A stretch of DNA of 64,000 bases. Origin: Cognatishimia sp. WU-CL00825 (lineage in GTDB: Bacteria; Pseudomonadota; Alphaproteobacteria; Rhodobacterales; Rhodobacteraceae). The position numbers and the translations under genes were made by a program. The notes under the pieces are model-generated. The model worked only from the letters and a program-made list of their open reading frames with translations. It made no database searches and was not told the origin of the DNA. How positions within the stretch are numbered: position 1 is the stretch's first letter; each line of letters starts with the position of its first letter. Below, piece by piece: positions 15,318-23,070 of this stretch. The stretch spans positions 62,001-126,000 of the forward strand of contig NZ_BAABWX010000002.1 in assembly GCF_040364665.1 (NCBI RefSeq), in the 5' to 3' direction.

Positions 15318-17377
15318 GCGGGCACGACTCCTACAAGCGCGGGCCGGGCTTCTAGCCCAATTTCTTCAAAAGAAAGTACGGGATTTCGGATGCCCTTGGC
15401 TGACATCAAAGATCGTAAAAAACGCCGGCGGCGGGTGGATGTGACAACCGCAGGAAAGGTGCCCTTGTCGCTGAGGCCGGCAAGCCGTTCAGATAAAGCG
15501 TTGGCCAGATTGTGAAACAAGTCGGGTGGCAGGGCAATATCGGGGGCACCGCCGTCGGTCTCTAACTCGTAACTGGAAAACGTATCTTCCCATTCTGGGG
15601 CCAATTGCACCAAAGGAATTGTCCCGTCTTCGCGCCGCATATCCGCCACCATTTGAAAGCCAAGCCGCTGCCGCACATGTTCGCAGATGGCCTCTGGTCT
15701 GGCATGCGGACTGCGCACTTCGACAATGGCCTCCATGATCAAAGGCAGATTGCGGATCGACACTTGTTCGTCCAATAACAGTCGCAGCACGCGGTGCAGC
15801 ATTTCCAATGTCAACTTGTCAGGCACCAATTCATCCAACAGTTTTCGGTTGGCTTCTGCCCGCTGCGGATCAGACAGGGAAACCATCTCATCCAGCAGGA
15901 TCTGCAAGGCTTTCAGGGTAAGCAGACGGCTGAAATTCTGCTTGATGGTTTCCAGCAAGTGGGTGGCCAGGATTTCGGTTGGCGTAACCACTGTGATCCC
16001 CTGCAGGGCCATTTCTTCTTGGTGTTCAGCAGCGATCCAGCGCGCAGGGGCACCATAGACCGGTTCGTTCACATCCTGGCCCTCTGGCATATCTTTGGGT
16101 GGCTCGGGCAAAAGCGCCAGAACCTGATGCGGCGATAAATGTGCCTTGGTGGTCATGACGCCCTGCAATCGTATGCTGTAGGTACCCGCGGGGTGGGCGT
16201 GATTGTCGGTTAAGCGAATTTCGGGCAGGATCAGCCCAAAGGCCGTGGCCACATGATTGCGCATGCTTTTGATACGCGCATCCAGTCCTGTGCCGGGATC
16301 CAGAACCAGATCAATGAGGTCAGGGGCAAATTCAAGGTGGATGTCATCCAGTGCCAGAATGTCACCCATGGTTTGTTCGGCCGAGATGGGCACCGTGTCA
16401 GTGGGTTCGATTTGGGGCGTTTTTTTGTTTCTGCGCACAATATAGGCCACCGTGCCCAGGGCCAGCCCCCCAAGCATAAAGGGCAGAAACGGCAAACCGG
16501 GAACCAGTGCAAAACTGACCATCAGAAAGGCGACCGTGGCCAGGGCCGCCGGGTGGTTTCCAAGCTGTGCCACCAACGTTAAATCCGTGGCCCCTTTTGC
16601 CCCACCGCGCGCCAATAGGAGCGCCGACGCAATGGAAATGATCACAGCGGGGATTTGCGTGACCAACCCGTCGCCAACGGTCAAAATTGCGTATGTTTCA
16701 AAGGCTTGACCAATGGGCATTTTATGCACAAGCACCCCCATACACAGGCCCATTACGAGATTGAGCAGCGTGATCAAAAGCCCGGCTACCGCGTCGCCTT
16801 TAACAAATTTCGATGCCCCATCCAAAGAGCCAAAAAAGGTGGTTTCTTGTTGTTCCGTTTCGCGGCGCAGACGGGCCTGTGTGTGATCGATCGCACCAGC
16901 GGACATGTCACTGTCAATGGCCATTTGCTTGCCTGGCATGCCGTCCAGGGCAAACCGCGCACCAACCTCTGCCATGCGCGCGGCACCCTTGGTGATGACC
17001 ATGAAATTCACGATTAACAACACGCAAAACACCACCAAACCCAGAAAAACACTGCCGCCCATGACAAAATTCGCAAAGCCCTGAATGACATTACCAGCGG
17101 CCTGGGTGCCGGTGTGACCCTGGCCAATGATCAATTTGGTGGAAGAGATGTTCAGCGACAGCCGCAGCATCAAAGCCGCCAGCAACACGGTTGGGAAGGA
17201 TGAGAAATCCAAAGGTTTTTCGATAAACAACGTGATGGTGAAAATCAGGATGGCCAGCGCAAAGGAGGCCGCGAGGCCGATGTCCAGCACCCAGGCGGGC
17301 ATGGGCAGGATCATCATCACGATAATCGCCATCAGGGCGAGCGCCAATAGAATGGTTGGGTTGGCTATTTTGCCCAT
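15314..17377 (-). CDS. flhA: Flagellar export gate protein FlhA
   Basis: 687 aa, normal length. N-terminal half: about eight membrane helices plus the conserved FHIPEP-type region (VITKGAARMAEVGARFALDG MPGKQMAID, positions roughly 130-160). C-terminal half: the large cytosolic domain that docks chaperone-substrate complexes and forms a nonameric ring. Starts with ATG at 17377 immediately after the TGA of the upstream transglycosylase gene with no gap. It heads the membrane-gate part of the unit sltF-like-flhA-fliR-flhB-fliJ-like. Confidence 0.97.
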   Translation of the reverse strand: MGKIANPTILLALALMAIIVMMILPMPAWVLDIGLAASFALAILIFTITLFIEKPLDFSSFPTVLLAALMLRLSLNISSTKLIIGQGHTGTQAAGNVIQGFANFVMGGSVFLGLVVFCVLLIVNFMVITKGAARMAEVGARFALDGMPGKQMAIDSDMSAGAIDHTQARLRRETEQQETTFFGSLDGASKFVKGDAVAGLLITLLNLVMGLCMGVLVHKMPIGQAFETYAILTVGDGLVTQIPAVIISIASALLLARGGAKGATDLTLVAQLGNHPAALATVAFLMVSFALVPGLPFLPFMLGGLALGTVAYIVRRNKKTPQIEPTDTVPISAEQTMGDILALDDIHLEFAPDLIDLVLDPGTGLDARIKSMRNHVATAFGLILPEIRLTDNHAHPAGTYSIRLQGVMTTKAHLSPHQVLALLPEPPKDMPEGQDVNEPVYGAPARWIAAEHQEEMALQGITVVTPTEILATHLLETIKQNFSRLLTLKALQILLDEMVSLSDPQRAEANRKLLDELVPDKLTLEMLHRVLRLLLDEQVSIRNLPLIMEAIVEVRSPHARPEAICEHVRQRLGFQMVADMRREDGTIPLVQLAPEWEDTFSSYELETDGGAPDIALPPDLFHNLANALSERLAGLSDKGTFPAVVTSTRRRRFLRSLMSAKGIRNPVLSFEEIGLEARPALVGVVPA

Positions 17378-18085
17378 TCAGCCCCCAAACAAGGGCTGCG
17401 CGGCGGCAAGGTCAGCAGGCACAAGCGAGCCCAAAGTGCTGGGGGCTGAATTTGCAAGCAATAGGGGAAACCTGTTTGGTCGCAGAGCCCCTGTCGGTGG
17501 GATGTTTTTGCTGGTGGCGGCTGGCGTAACGGCTGTTTGATCTTGCGTCGGAATCTGAGCAAAGAACCGATCAAAACGCGCGCGGTATTTCAGAGCATAT
17601 TTTGGCGTGCGTGAATGATAGGCACCGGCGGCGCGCGACCAATCTTGGGTTTCAAGATAGAGCTGTTTCAAAAATGTCGCGGCATAAAGCGCGTTGGCGT
17701 TCGGGTCAAACATGTGGCTGATCGTATCAAACGCGGCCCCATGCCAACGGTAGTTGATCTGAAAACAGCCAATGTCAAAGCTGCGGCTGCCGCCGGTGTG
17801 GTGGCTTTGCGCATAGTCCAATGCTTTGGACTGGCTGGCAAACCAAATGCCTTTGCCTTCCATGTTGACTGTCCAGGGCCAGGGCGCAATTTTGCCATCT
17901 GCTTTGCGCCCGGTTTCCACGCGAGTTATGGCCAACAAGACGGGCAGCGGAACGCCGGTTTTTTGCGCCGCAAACCGGGCAGAATTGTCGCAAACTTCGC
18001 TGTTGTCGTGGGTCATGGCCCAAGCCCCAGACGCCGTTGGCAGGGCAAGAAAAATCCATGTCATCAATGTGTAGGTTTTGATCAT
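17378..18085 (-). CDS. SltF-like lytic transglycosylase of the flagellar locus
   Basis: 235 aa from the ATG at 18085; a TTG at 18118 with an upstream AAAGGAG is an alternative start. A signal peptide precedes mature residues beginning about 24. The SLT fold is seen: LLAITRVETGRKADG with the catalytic Glu, then FDIGCFQINYRWHG and YAATFLKQLY, AAGAYHSRTP. In Rhodobacter sphaeroides a flagellar transglycosylase, SltF, opens peptidoglycan for the rod and binds FlgJ; this gene has the right context because the FlgJ here lacks its own hydrolase domain. A low-complexity C-terminal tail of about 60 residues follows the SLT core. Its stop abuts the flhA start. Confidence 0.88.
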   Translation of the reverse strand: MIKTYTLMTWIFLALPTASGAWAMTHDNSEVCDNSARFAAQKTGVPLPVLLAITRVETGRKADGKIAPWPWTVNMEGKGIWFASQSKALDYAQSHHTGGSRSFDIGCFQINYRWHGAAFDTISHMFDPNANALYAATFLKQLYLETQDWSRAAGAYHSRTPKYALKYRARFDRFFAQIPTQDQTAVTPAATSKNIPPTGALRPNRFPLLLANSAPSTLGSLVPADLAAAQPLFGG

Positions 18086-18171
18086 TTGTGACCCATCGGC
18101 TTTCTGCTGATGTTTCAAACCTAAACGCGATCTCCTTTAGAAATCGTAACCATCGCCACTGGTTTTTTAGC

Positions 18172-20499
18172 CTATGGGGTGTTTAGCGCGCTTTCAAATT
18201 GGTGGGTTTGCAGCAGATCTTGTAAAGCCTGGCGCGCGACCATGCTTTTGGCTAACAGCACCTGGTTTTGCTTTGGGCTAACGGGGGTGACAGCTGTGGA
18301 ATCGGCGGCATTGTCCGTTGCCGAGTCGTCAATAAGTAGGTTTGCAATGGTCTTGTGCGGGGTGAATTCCGCCGCAGCCAGCGCCGCCCAATTGCCGCTG
18401 TGCCAGGCAATCTGCTCGGCCTCTGCTGGTTGACCCAATTCCCGATAAAGCGCAGCAGCGGCTGCATATTCACCGGCACCTTGGTAGGCCCGCGCCCGCA
18501 GCGCATCGATCTTTGGTCCTTGCATACCCAATAAATGCGCGAGGGCTTGTCTTGGCTGATCTTGTTTCAGAGCAATCTCAGCGCGCAAAATCCGCCGTGC
18601 GCGGCCAATTGCCCCTTCGGCCCCCAGGGAGGCAAATTTTTGCGCCTCTGCGCTAAAGCCCAGATTCATAAGCCGTTTTGCCAGGGCATTTGTCACTTCC
18701 GGGTCTAGACTGCGGGCATTTTTGGAAAAGTCATATAGAGCCAACTGCAAAAAGAGCGCGTCTTCAGACTCTTGGGTGACGCGCTGGGCCACGGGCTGAA
18801 CCAGCGCTTTCCAGGCGGCTACACCGTCATGTTTTTTTACCAAACTTAGGGCCTCTAGCGCAGTGTGATATTCCTGGTTTGCAGTGCGGGCCATAACATG
18901 GGCCTGCCGCAGCTCTGCGCCAATCGCCAGCGCACGATGTTCGATTGCAAGGGCAGCCAGCAACGCAGCATGATCTGGATCGATCGCAGTTTTGGTCGCA
19001 AACTGTGATTTCACCAATCTTGCCAAGGCTTTTGGTGTCTGTTCGGATTCGATTTGCGCCAGTTCCGACATCACCGCTTGTGCCTGGCCCGTGTCACCAG
19101 TTTGCAGCGCTATTTGGGCTGCAGCCAAGGCCTGTGCGCCGCTGTTGTTTGGCGGGCTGCGACTGGCGATTTGTAGGATTTTTTTGGCCAGATCCGGGTC
19201 GGCAAGCTGCGCCAGTTTTTGGCTAAGGCGCGGGGCCAGATGTTGACGTAGATGGCTAGGTAAATCTGTAAACGCAGACAACAATGCCGCTTTATTAATC
19301 GGGCCGTGATCTGCGGTTTCGGGCAAGGTTATAACCGCCCAGAGCGCCGCTGCATTGCTGCATGTTTCCATGCCTTCAAATGGGCGTGGCCCCTTTAGGA
19401 TCTGGTCATCCATCACCCGGGCGAGGGTGGTCAAAATTTTCGCGTGATTGGCTGAATGCGCGGCAAGTTGTAAGGATGCCTCTGCCTCGGCACCAAATCC
19501 TGCGTGCAGATAAAATCTTGTCAGATTCAAGGACGCCGTTGCGTCAGGCTGATCAAGGTCTTGCATCATGGCCATGCGGTGGTTTGCTAATCCGATGGCA
19601 AAGCGTTCATTTGACGCCCAGCTGGCGATATCCAACAGGTGGCTGTCTGTGCAATGTTGGGCAGGCCCAGCCTTGAGGGGCGCGCGAATATCTGCGGCAC
19701 CCTGCTCGATTACGTCAATGATTGCAAAATTGCTTTCAGGTTCCTGGATTGCACTTTCCGAACGCAAGTGCATTTGCTCTGCTTGGTGTGCTGACGGCGT
19801 GGGTCCCCTGTTTGGCGAGGGGTCTGGCTGTGGCACCAAAAGCCCATGCGCGGTTGCCATCAAAACGCCGTTCAGCAAGTTACTGCGTTCATTCTGTAAC
19901 GATGCGGTAGGCTTTGGCACAACAAAGTCTGTTTTTTTTGCGGGGGCTGCCAAAGGCAGTTTCAGTACTGCGGCTGGTGCATTTTGCGGGCCCGAAATAG
20001 GTTCCAACACGGTGCCTGTTGCAAAGGGCAAGGGGGGGATGCTGTTTTGTGGGCGGCGGGACTGAGTGGCAAAAGACAGGGCGAGTGGGGCTTTGGCATC
20101 AGCTGCTGCGGGTAGATTTTGCAGTGGCGTCATTGCAGTTGCAGGGCTGATATCGAGTATCAAGAATTGTGATTTCCAAACAAAGGGTTCGATGTCACAG
20201 GCACAGTTTAACTCAATTTCCAGCCCACCCTCTGGCTGCGCTGAAACCCCGGCAAGGCGGTTGCGCGAAATTTTTTTAAACACAGTATTTGTTTCAAATT
20301 CAGGTGTTTGGCCGGGAAAAACCAATTGATATCGGTTGCGGCTTTTCGTCAGAGCCCAAACGGCATTTTCTTGGGGCATTTCTATAGCAAGGCGCGTGAA
20401 ACCTTTGTGGTCGCCCGAGGTTATCGTCAAAGGTTCTCCTTTGGTGACGCCCGCAGCCAAACAAAAAACCATCGCAATGATGCAAATGCGGCGCGTCAT
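18172..20499 (-). CDS. Large periplasmic helical-repeat protein coupled to motA, function unknown
   Basis: 775 aa. I do not recognise a named family. A signal peptide covers residues 1-21. Residues about 22-120 form a beta-rich domain (GDHKGFTRLAIEMP; NRYQLVFPG; LEIELNCACDIEPFVW; LILDIS) reminiscent of AMIN-type wall-binding domains. A Pro/Ala-rich linker follows to about 260. The remainder, about 280-750, is Ala-rich helical pairs like TPR/Sel1 solenoids (AEASLQLAAHSANHAKILTT; AQALAAAQIALQTGDTGQAQ). The ATG overlaps the motA stop (ATGA), so it is translated with the stator gene. A stator- or basal-body-anchoring role is plausible but unproven. Confidence 0.85.
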   Translation of the reverse strand: MTRRICIIAMVFCLAAGVTKGEPLTITSGDHKGFTRLAIEMPQENAVWALTKSRNRYQLVFPGQTPEFETNTVFKKISRNRLAGVSAQPEGGLEIELNCACDIEPFVWKSQFLILDISPATAMTPLQNLPAAADAKAPLALSFATQSRRPQNSIPPLPFATGTVLEPISGPQNAPAAVLKLPLAAPAKKTDFVVPKPTASLQNERSNLLNGVLMATAHGLLVPQPDPSPNRGPTPSAHQAEQMHLRSESAIQEPESNFAIIDVIEQGAADIRAPLKAGPAQHCTDSHLLDIASWASNERFAIGLANHRMAMMQDLDQPDATASLNLTRFYLHAGFGAEAEASLQLAAHSANHAKILTTLARVMDDQILKGPRPFEGMETCSNAAALWAVITLPETADHGPINKAALLSAFTDLPSHLRQHLAPRLSQKLAQLADPDLAKKILQIASRSPPNNSGAQALAAAQIALQTGDTGQAQAVMSELAQIESEQTPKALARLVKSQFATKTAIDPDHAALLAALAIEHRALAIGAELRQAHVMARTANQEYHTALEALSLVKKHDGVAAWKALVQPVAQRVTQESEDALFLQLALYDFSKNARSLDPEVTNALAKRLMNLGFSAEAQKFASLGAEGAIGRARRILRAEIALKQDQPRQALAHLLGMQGPKIDALRARAYQGAGEYAAAAALYRELGQPAEAEQIAWHSGNWAALAAAEFTPHKTIANLLIDDSATDNAADSTAVTPVSPKQNQVLLAKSMVARQALQDLLQTHQFESALNTP

Positions 20500-21365
20500 G
20501 CGGCATCCTTTTTGACTTCTTTCAGGGCCTCTTCCAGGTCAGAAAAATCAGGGCGACAATGGGCCGGGGTGTTTTGGCGCCCAACTTCGATGCAGATATT
20601 GGGGGGATGGCTGTGCAGATTGGCAATCAACACTTCGCGGATCAGGTGATAAAAATGACCGTCTTCCTCGATCACGGTTTTGACCTTGGCGGCAAAAGGG
20701 GCGACCAACCCATAGGCCAAAAATACCCCCAAAAAAGTGCCAACAAGCGCGCCGCCAATCAGTTTCCCCAGCACTTCGGGCGGTTGGTCAATAGAACCCA
20801 TGGTTTTGATCACGCCTAAAACTGCGGCGACAATACCAAGGGCGGGCAACCCATCTGCCACGGTTTGTAAGGCGTGGCTTGAATGCAGCGCATGGTTCAT
20901 TGTGGCCTCCATGCGTTTGTCTAAAACCTCTTCGACTTGATGCGGATCATCATAGTTCATCGAGGCTGAGCGCATGGTGTCGGCGATCAAAGCTACGGCT
21001 TCTTTATCTTGTTGAATTTTCGGGTATTTTCCAAATATTGACGAGGCGTCAGGCCCCTCAATATGCTCTTCGATTGCCACTGGATTTTGCTTGGCCAAGC
21101 GAATCAGTTCAAACAACAGACACAGCAGGTCGCGGTAATCATCGTGCTTCCATTTCGGGCCTTTGAACACTTTGCCAAGGTCTTTGATTGTGTGTTTTAC
21201 GGCGGCAATATCATTGCCGATCAAAAAAGCCCCCACCGCAGCTCCGCCGATAATCATCATTTCATAAGGCAAAGATTTGAGGATAATCCCCATCTTGCCG
21301 CCAGCCGCCAAAAAGCCACCAAAAACCATGACAAAAATGGTGATAATTCCGATGATTCCGATCAT
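20496..21365 (-). CDS. motA: Flagellar stator protein MotA
   Basis: 289 aa, proton-channel stator subunit with four membrane helices. Seen: the N-terminal FGGFLAAGGKMGIILKSLPY helix region, the cytosolic loop with the long charged helix pair, and the third and fourth helices (ADGLPALGIVAAVLGVIKTM; LGKLIGGALVGTFLGVFLAY). GGAGG precedes the ATG. motB is 10 kb away beside flgE, not adjacent. The downstream 775-aa gene is coupled to it by a four-base overlap. Confidence 0.96.
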   Translation of the reverse strand: MIGIIGIITIFVMVFGGFLAAGGKMGIILKSLPYEMMIIGGAAVGAFLIGNDIAAVKHTIKDLGKVFKGPKWKHDDYRDLLCLLFELIRLAKQNPVAIEEHIEGPDASSIFGKYPKIQQDKEAVALIADTMRSASMNYDDPHQVEEVLDKRMEATMNHALHSSHALQTVADGLPALGIVAAVLGVIKTMGSIDQPPEVLGKLIGGALVGTFLGVFLAYGLVAPFAAKVKTVIEEDGHFYHLIREVLIANLHSHPPNICIEVGRQNTPAHCRPDFSDLEEALKEVKKDAA

Positions 21366-21435
21366 GCGTTTCCTCCGACAAAGTGATGCCTCGTCACTAT
21401 GTCAAATGCCTATTAACAAACTGTCTTTGAGATCG

Positions 21436-22077
21436 TCATTCTGTGGGCACATCTGCATTTCGACCCGCCAGAACAACGCTTAGGCTATAGGCGGTATTTG
21501 GCGTCAGCCCTGCTAGAATACCGGCGGCAATTTCAGGTTTCATACGGCTTAAGAATCCCGCTGCAAAGTCAGGATCCATCTTCTCAAATAGGGCGGCGGC
21601 ATCCTGCGCTTTCATGTTTTCATAGACGGCCGTCAGGATAACGATGTCATCCTCTGAGGCGGAATTTGCCTGTGAAATGCTGTCCTGCAGCCGGGTTTCC
21701 GCGTCAATTAGTTCTGCAAGTTTTGCCGAAATCACGGTTTCGGCAACCGCTAAGGCTTGCATGCGATTTTGCAGGGCCAACGCGTTGTTTTTCAGGCGGG
21801 TTTCGCGCGCTTGTAAGGCCTGTAAAACCACGGCGATATCTGGTGGCGGGCTGCAGTCTTCGGGCAGGGCCATCGTCGAGATTGCTGCGGGGGCCGTGAA
21901 ATCTACATTGGCAATGGCTTCGCCCGCACCCAGACTTATGCGCAGCACGGCTGAGCTGACCAAAAACAAGCTGATCAATGCCAAGCTACCACGGCGGCGC
22001 ATTCTGACCCGTCGTTTGCCGGGCGGGGAGGCCGGGGCGCTTTTTGGTGTGTCTTTAGTCGGTTTTGGCGGTTTCAT
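21436..22077 (-). CDS. motE: MotE-like stator-associated protein
   Basis: 213 aa. One membrane helix at about residues 30-50 after a basic cytosolic start (KRRVRMRRRG), then a periplasmic coiled coil (about 80-140) and a C-terminal MgtE-N-like domain (VYENMKAQDAAALFEKMDPD, FAAGFLSRMKPEIAAGILAG). This arrangement is that of MotE, known in Sinorhizobium as a periplasmic chaperone for the motility protein MotC. No motC was seen here. It ends 70 bp before motA and follows the 119-aa gene after 8 bp, as part of the fliL unit. Confidence 0.78.
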   Translation of the reverse strand: MKPPKPTKDTPKSAPASPPGKRRVRMRRRGSLALISLFLVSSAVLRISLGAGEAIANVDFTAPAAISTMALPEDCSPPPDIAVVLQALQARETRLKNNALALQNRMQALAVAETVISAKLAELIDAETRLQDSISQANSASEDDIVILTAVYENMKAQDAAALFEKMDPDFAAGFLSRMKPEIAAGILAGLTPNTAYSLSVVLAGRNADVPTE

Positions 22078-22085
22078 TTGCGATA

Positions 22086-22445
22086 CTACTCTGCGGCGCG
22101 TCGGCTAAAGACTGGCGCAAATTCGATGTTTTCTGGTGATTGCGCTGCGACATCAGTGTCATTTTGCACATCATGCAGTGCTGCAAGCATCAATTCGAGC
22201 TTTGCTGCGACCTCTTCGGCGCGCGCGGTTACATGGCTCAGGTTTTCGCGTGATTCAGCGGCCATGGTTTGGGCGGTTTTCAAGGACTTTCCAAGATCAT
22301 CTACCTGGGCGGACAAGACAGCCACCGCCCCACCAACACCGTTTTCCAAGTCGTTAAGCCGTGCCAGGCGTCTGGACAAAACAAAACAATAGAACCCGGC
22401 ACCAATGGCACCCGCGACCAATAAAATATCTGCTATCAATTCCAT
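22086..22445 (-). CDS. Small membrane-anchored coiled-coil protein of the flagellar locus
   Basis: 119 aa, not assigned to a named family. It has one N-terminal membrane helix (about residues 4-23, ILLVAGAIGAGFYCFVL) and a following coiled coil (about 25-95) with repeated Ala/Leu/Glu heptads (AEEVAAKLELMLAALHD). It lies between fliL (9 bp upstream) and the MotE-like gene (8 bp downstream) in one unit. Position suggests a role around the stator or FliL ring. Confidence 0.72.
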   Translation of the reverse strand: MELIADILLVAGAIGAGFYCFVLSRRLARLNDLENGVGGAVAVLSAQVDDLGKSLKTAQTMAAESRENLSHVTARAEEVAAKLELMLAALHDVQNDTDVAAQSPENIEFAPVFSRRAAE

Positions 22446-22454
22446 GAAATCCCC

Positions 22455-22949
22455 TTAATTCAGCACAAATTCCATAACCAACAGATCCCGCACGCGACCC
22501 TTTCCCGTGACGATTTGAATGCGCCTAAGCATCTGCACACGCAGCAAAATCAAGGCATCCTGTCGTTCAATATCGTGGGGCCCCAAGGCGCGTAGATAGT
22601 TGTTTAAGACATCAACAACCCTTGGCAAAATCGCGGTTACCTCTGCTTGGTGCTGGATTGGCACCTCAAGCTGGGCGCGAAAACGCAAATGGCGGTTTTG
22701 GGCATTTGGCCCTAGCGAAACGATCATTGGGTCCAGCGCAACAAAGGCGATTTCTGCCAAATCTGGTGTTAAAGGGACGACCGGTTCGGCCAGTTGCTTT
22801 GGCGGTTTGGCCGCGCCGCCCAGCAGGCCGCTTTGGGTTGCAAAAAATCCGCCACCCGCCCCAAGCAACGCCAAGACAAGCCCAAGGATCAGGGGCAGCT
22901 TAGATTTCTTTTTGGGCACTTCTGTGTGCGGATCAGCCGTTTCGGTCAT
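22455..22949 (-). CDS. fliL: Flagellar basal body-associated protein FliL
   Basis: 164 aa. Short cytosolic N-terminus rich in Lys, one membrane helix (about 19-40), then the periplasmic FliL domain (LDPMIVSLGPNAQNRHLRFR; LRRIQIVTGKGRVRDLLVME, ending FVLN). FliL forms a ring around the stator and supports torque. First gene of fliL-119aa-MotE-like, divergent from fliF across a short region with a CtrA-like box. Confidence 0.93.
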   Translation of the reverse strand: MTETADPHTEVPKKKSKLPLILGLVLALLGAGGGFFATQSGLLGGAAKPPKQLAEPVVPLTPDLAEIAFVALDPMIVSLGPNAQNRHLRFRAQLEVPIQHQAEVTAILPRVVDVLNNYLRALGPHDIERQDALILLRVQMLRRIQIVTGKGRVRDLLVMEFVLN

Positions 22950-22994
22950 TTTGCGCCTTTAACCAGTTGCAGCTTTGATAATCGCGCACAGAAG

Positions 22995-23009
22995 CTAACC
23001 GATTGTTAA
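22995..23009 (+). promoter_or_regulatory. CtrA-like box between fliL and fliF
   Basis: CTAACCGATTGTTAA reads as CTAA-N7-TTAA on the plus strand, one mismatch from TTAA-N7-TTAA. It lies 45 bp upstream of the fliL start and 61 bp upstream of the fliF GTG start, so it can serve both directions. Sequence seen; regulation inferred. Confidence 0.6.
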
Positions 23010-23070
23010 GGCTGTTGAGGGAATGTTGCAGGGGTAATCCGGCAGAATGTCTGATTCAGGAGGATGTTGC

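Noticed and set aside
21366..21435. CtrA box upstream of motA
   Set aside because: Only one TTAA half-site is visible; the partner position does not match.
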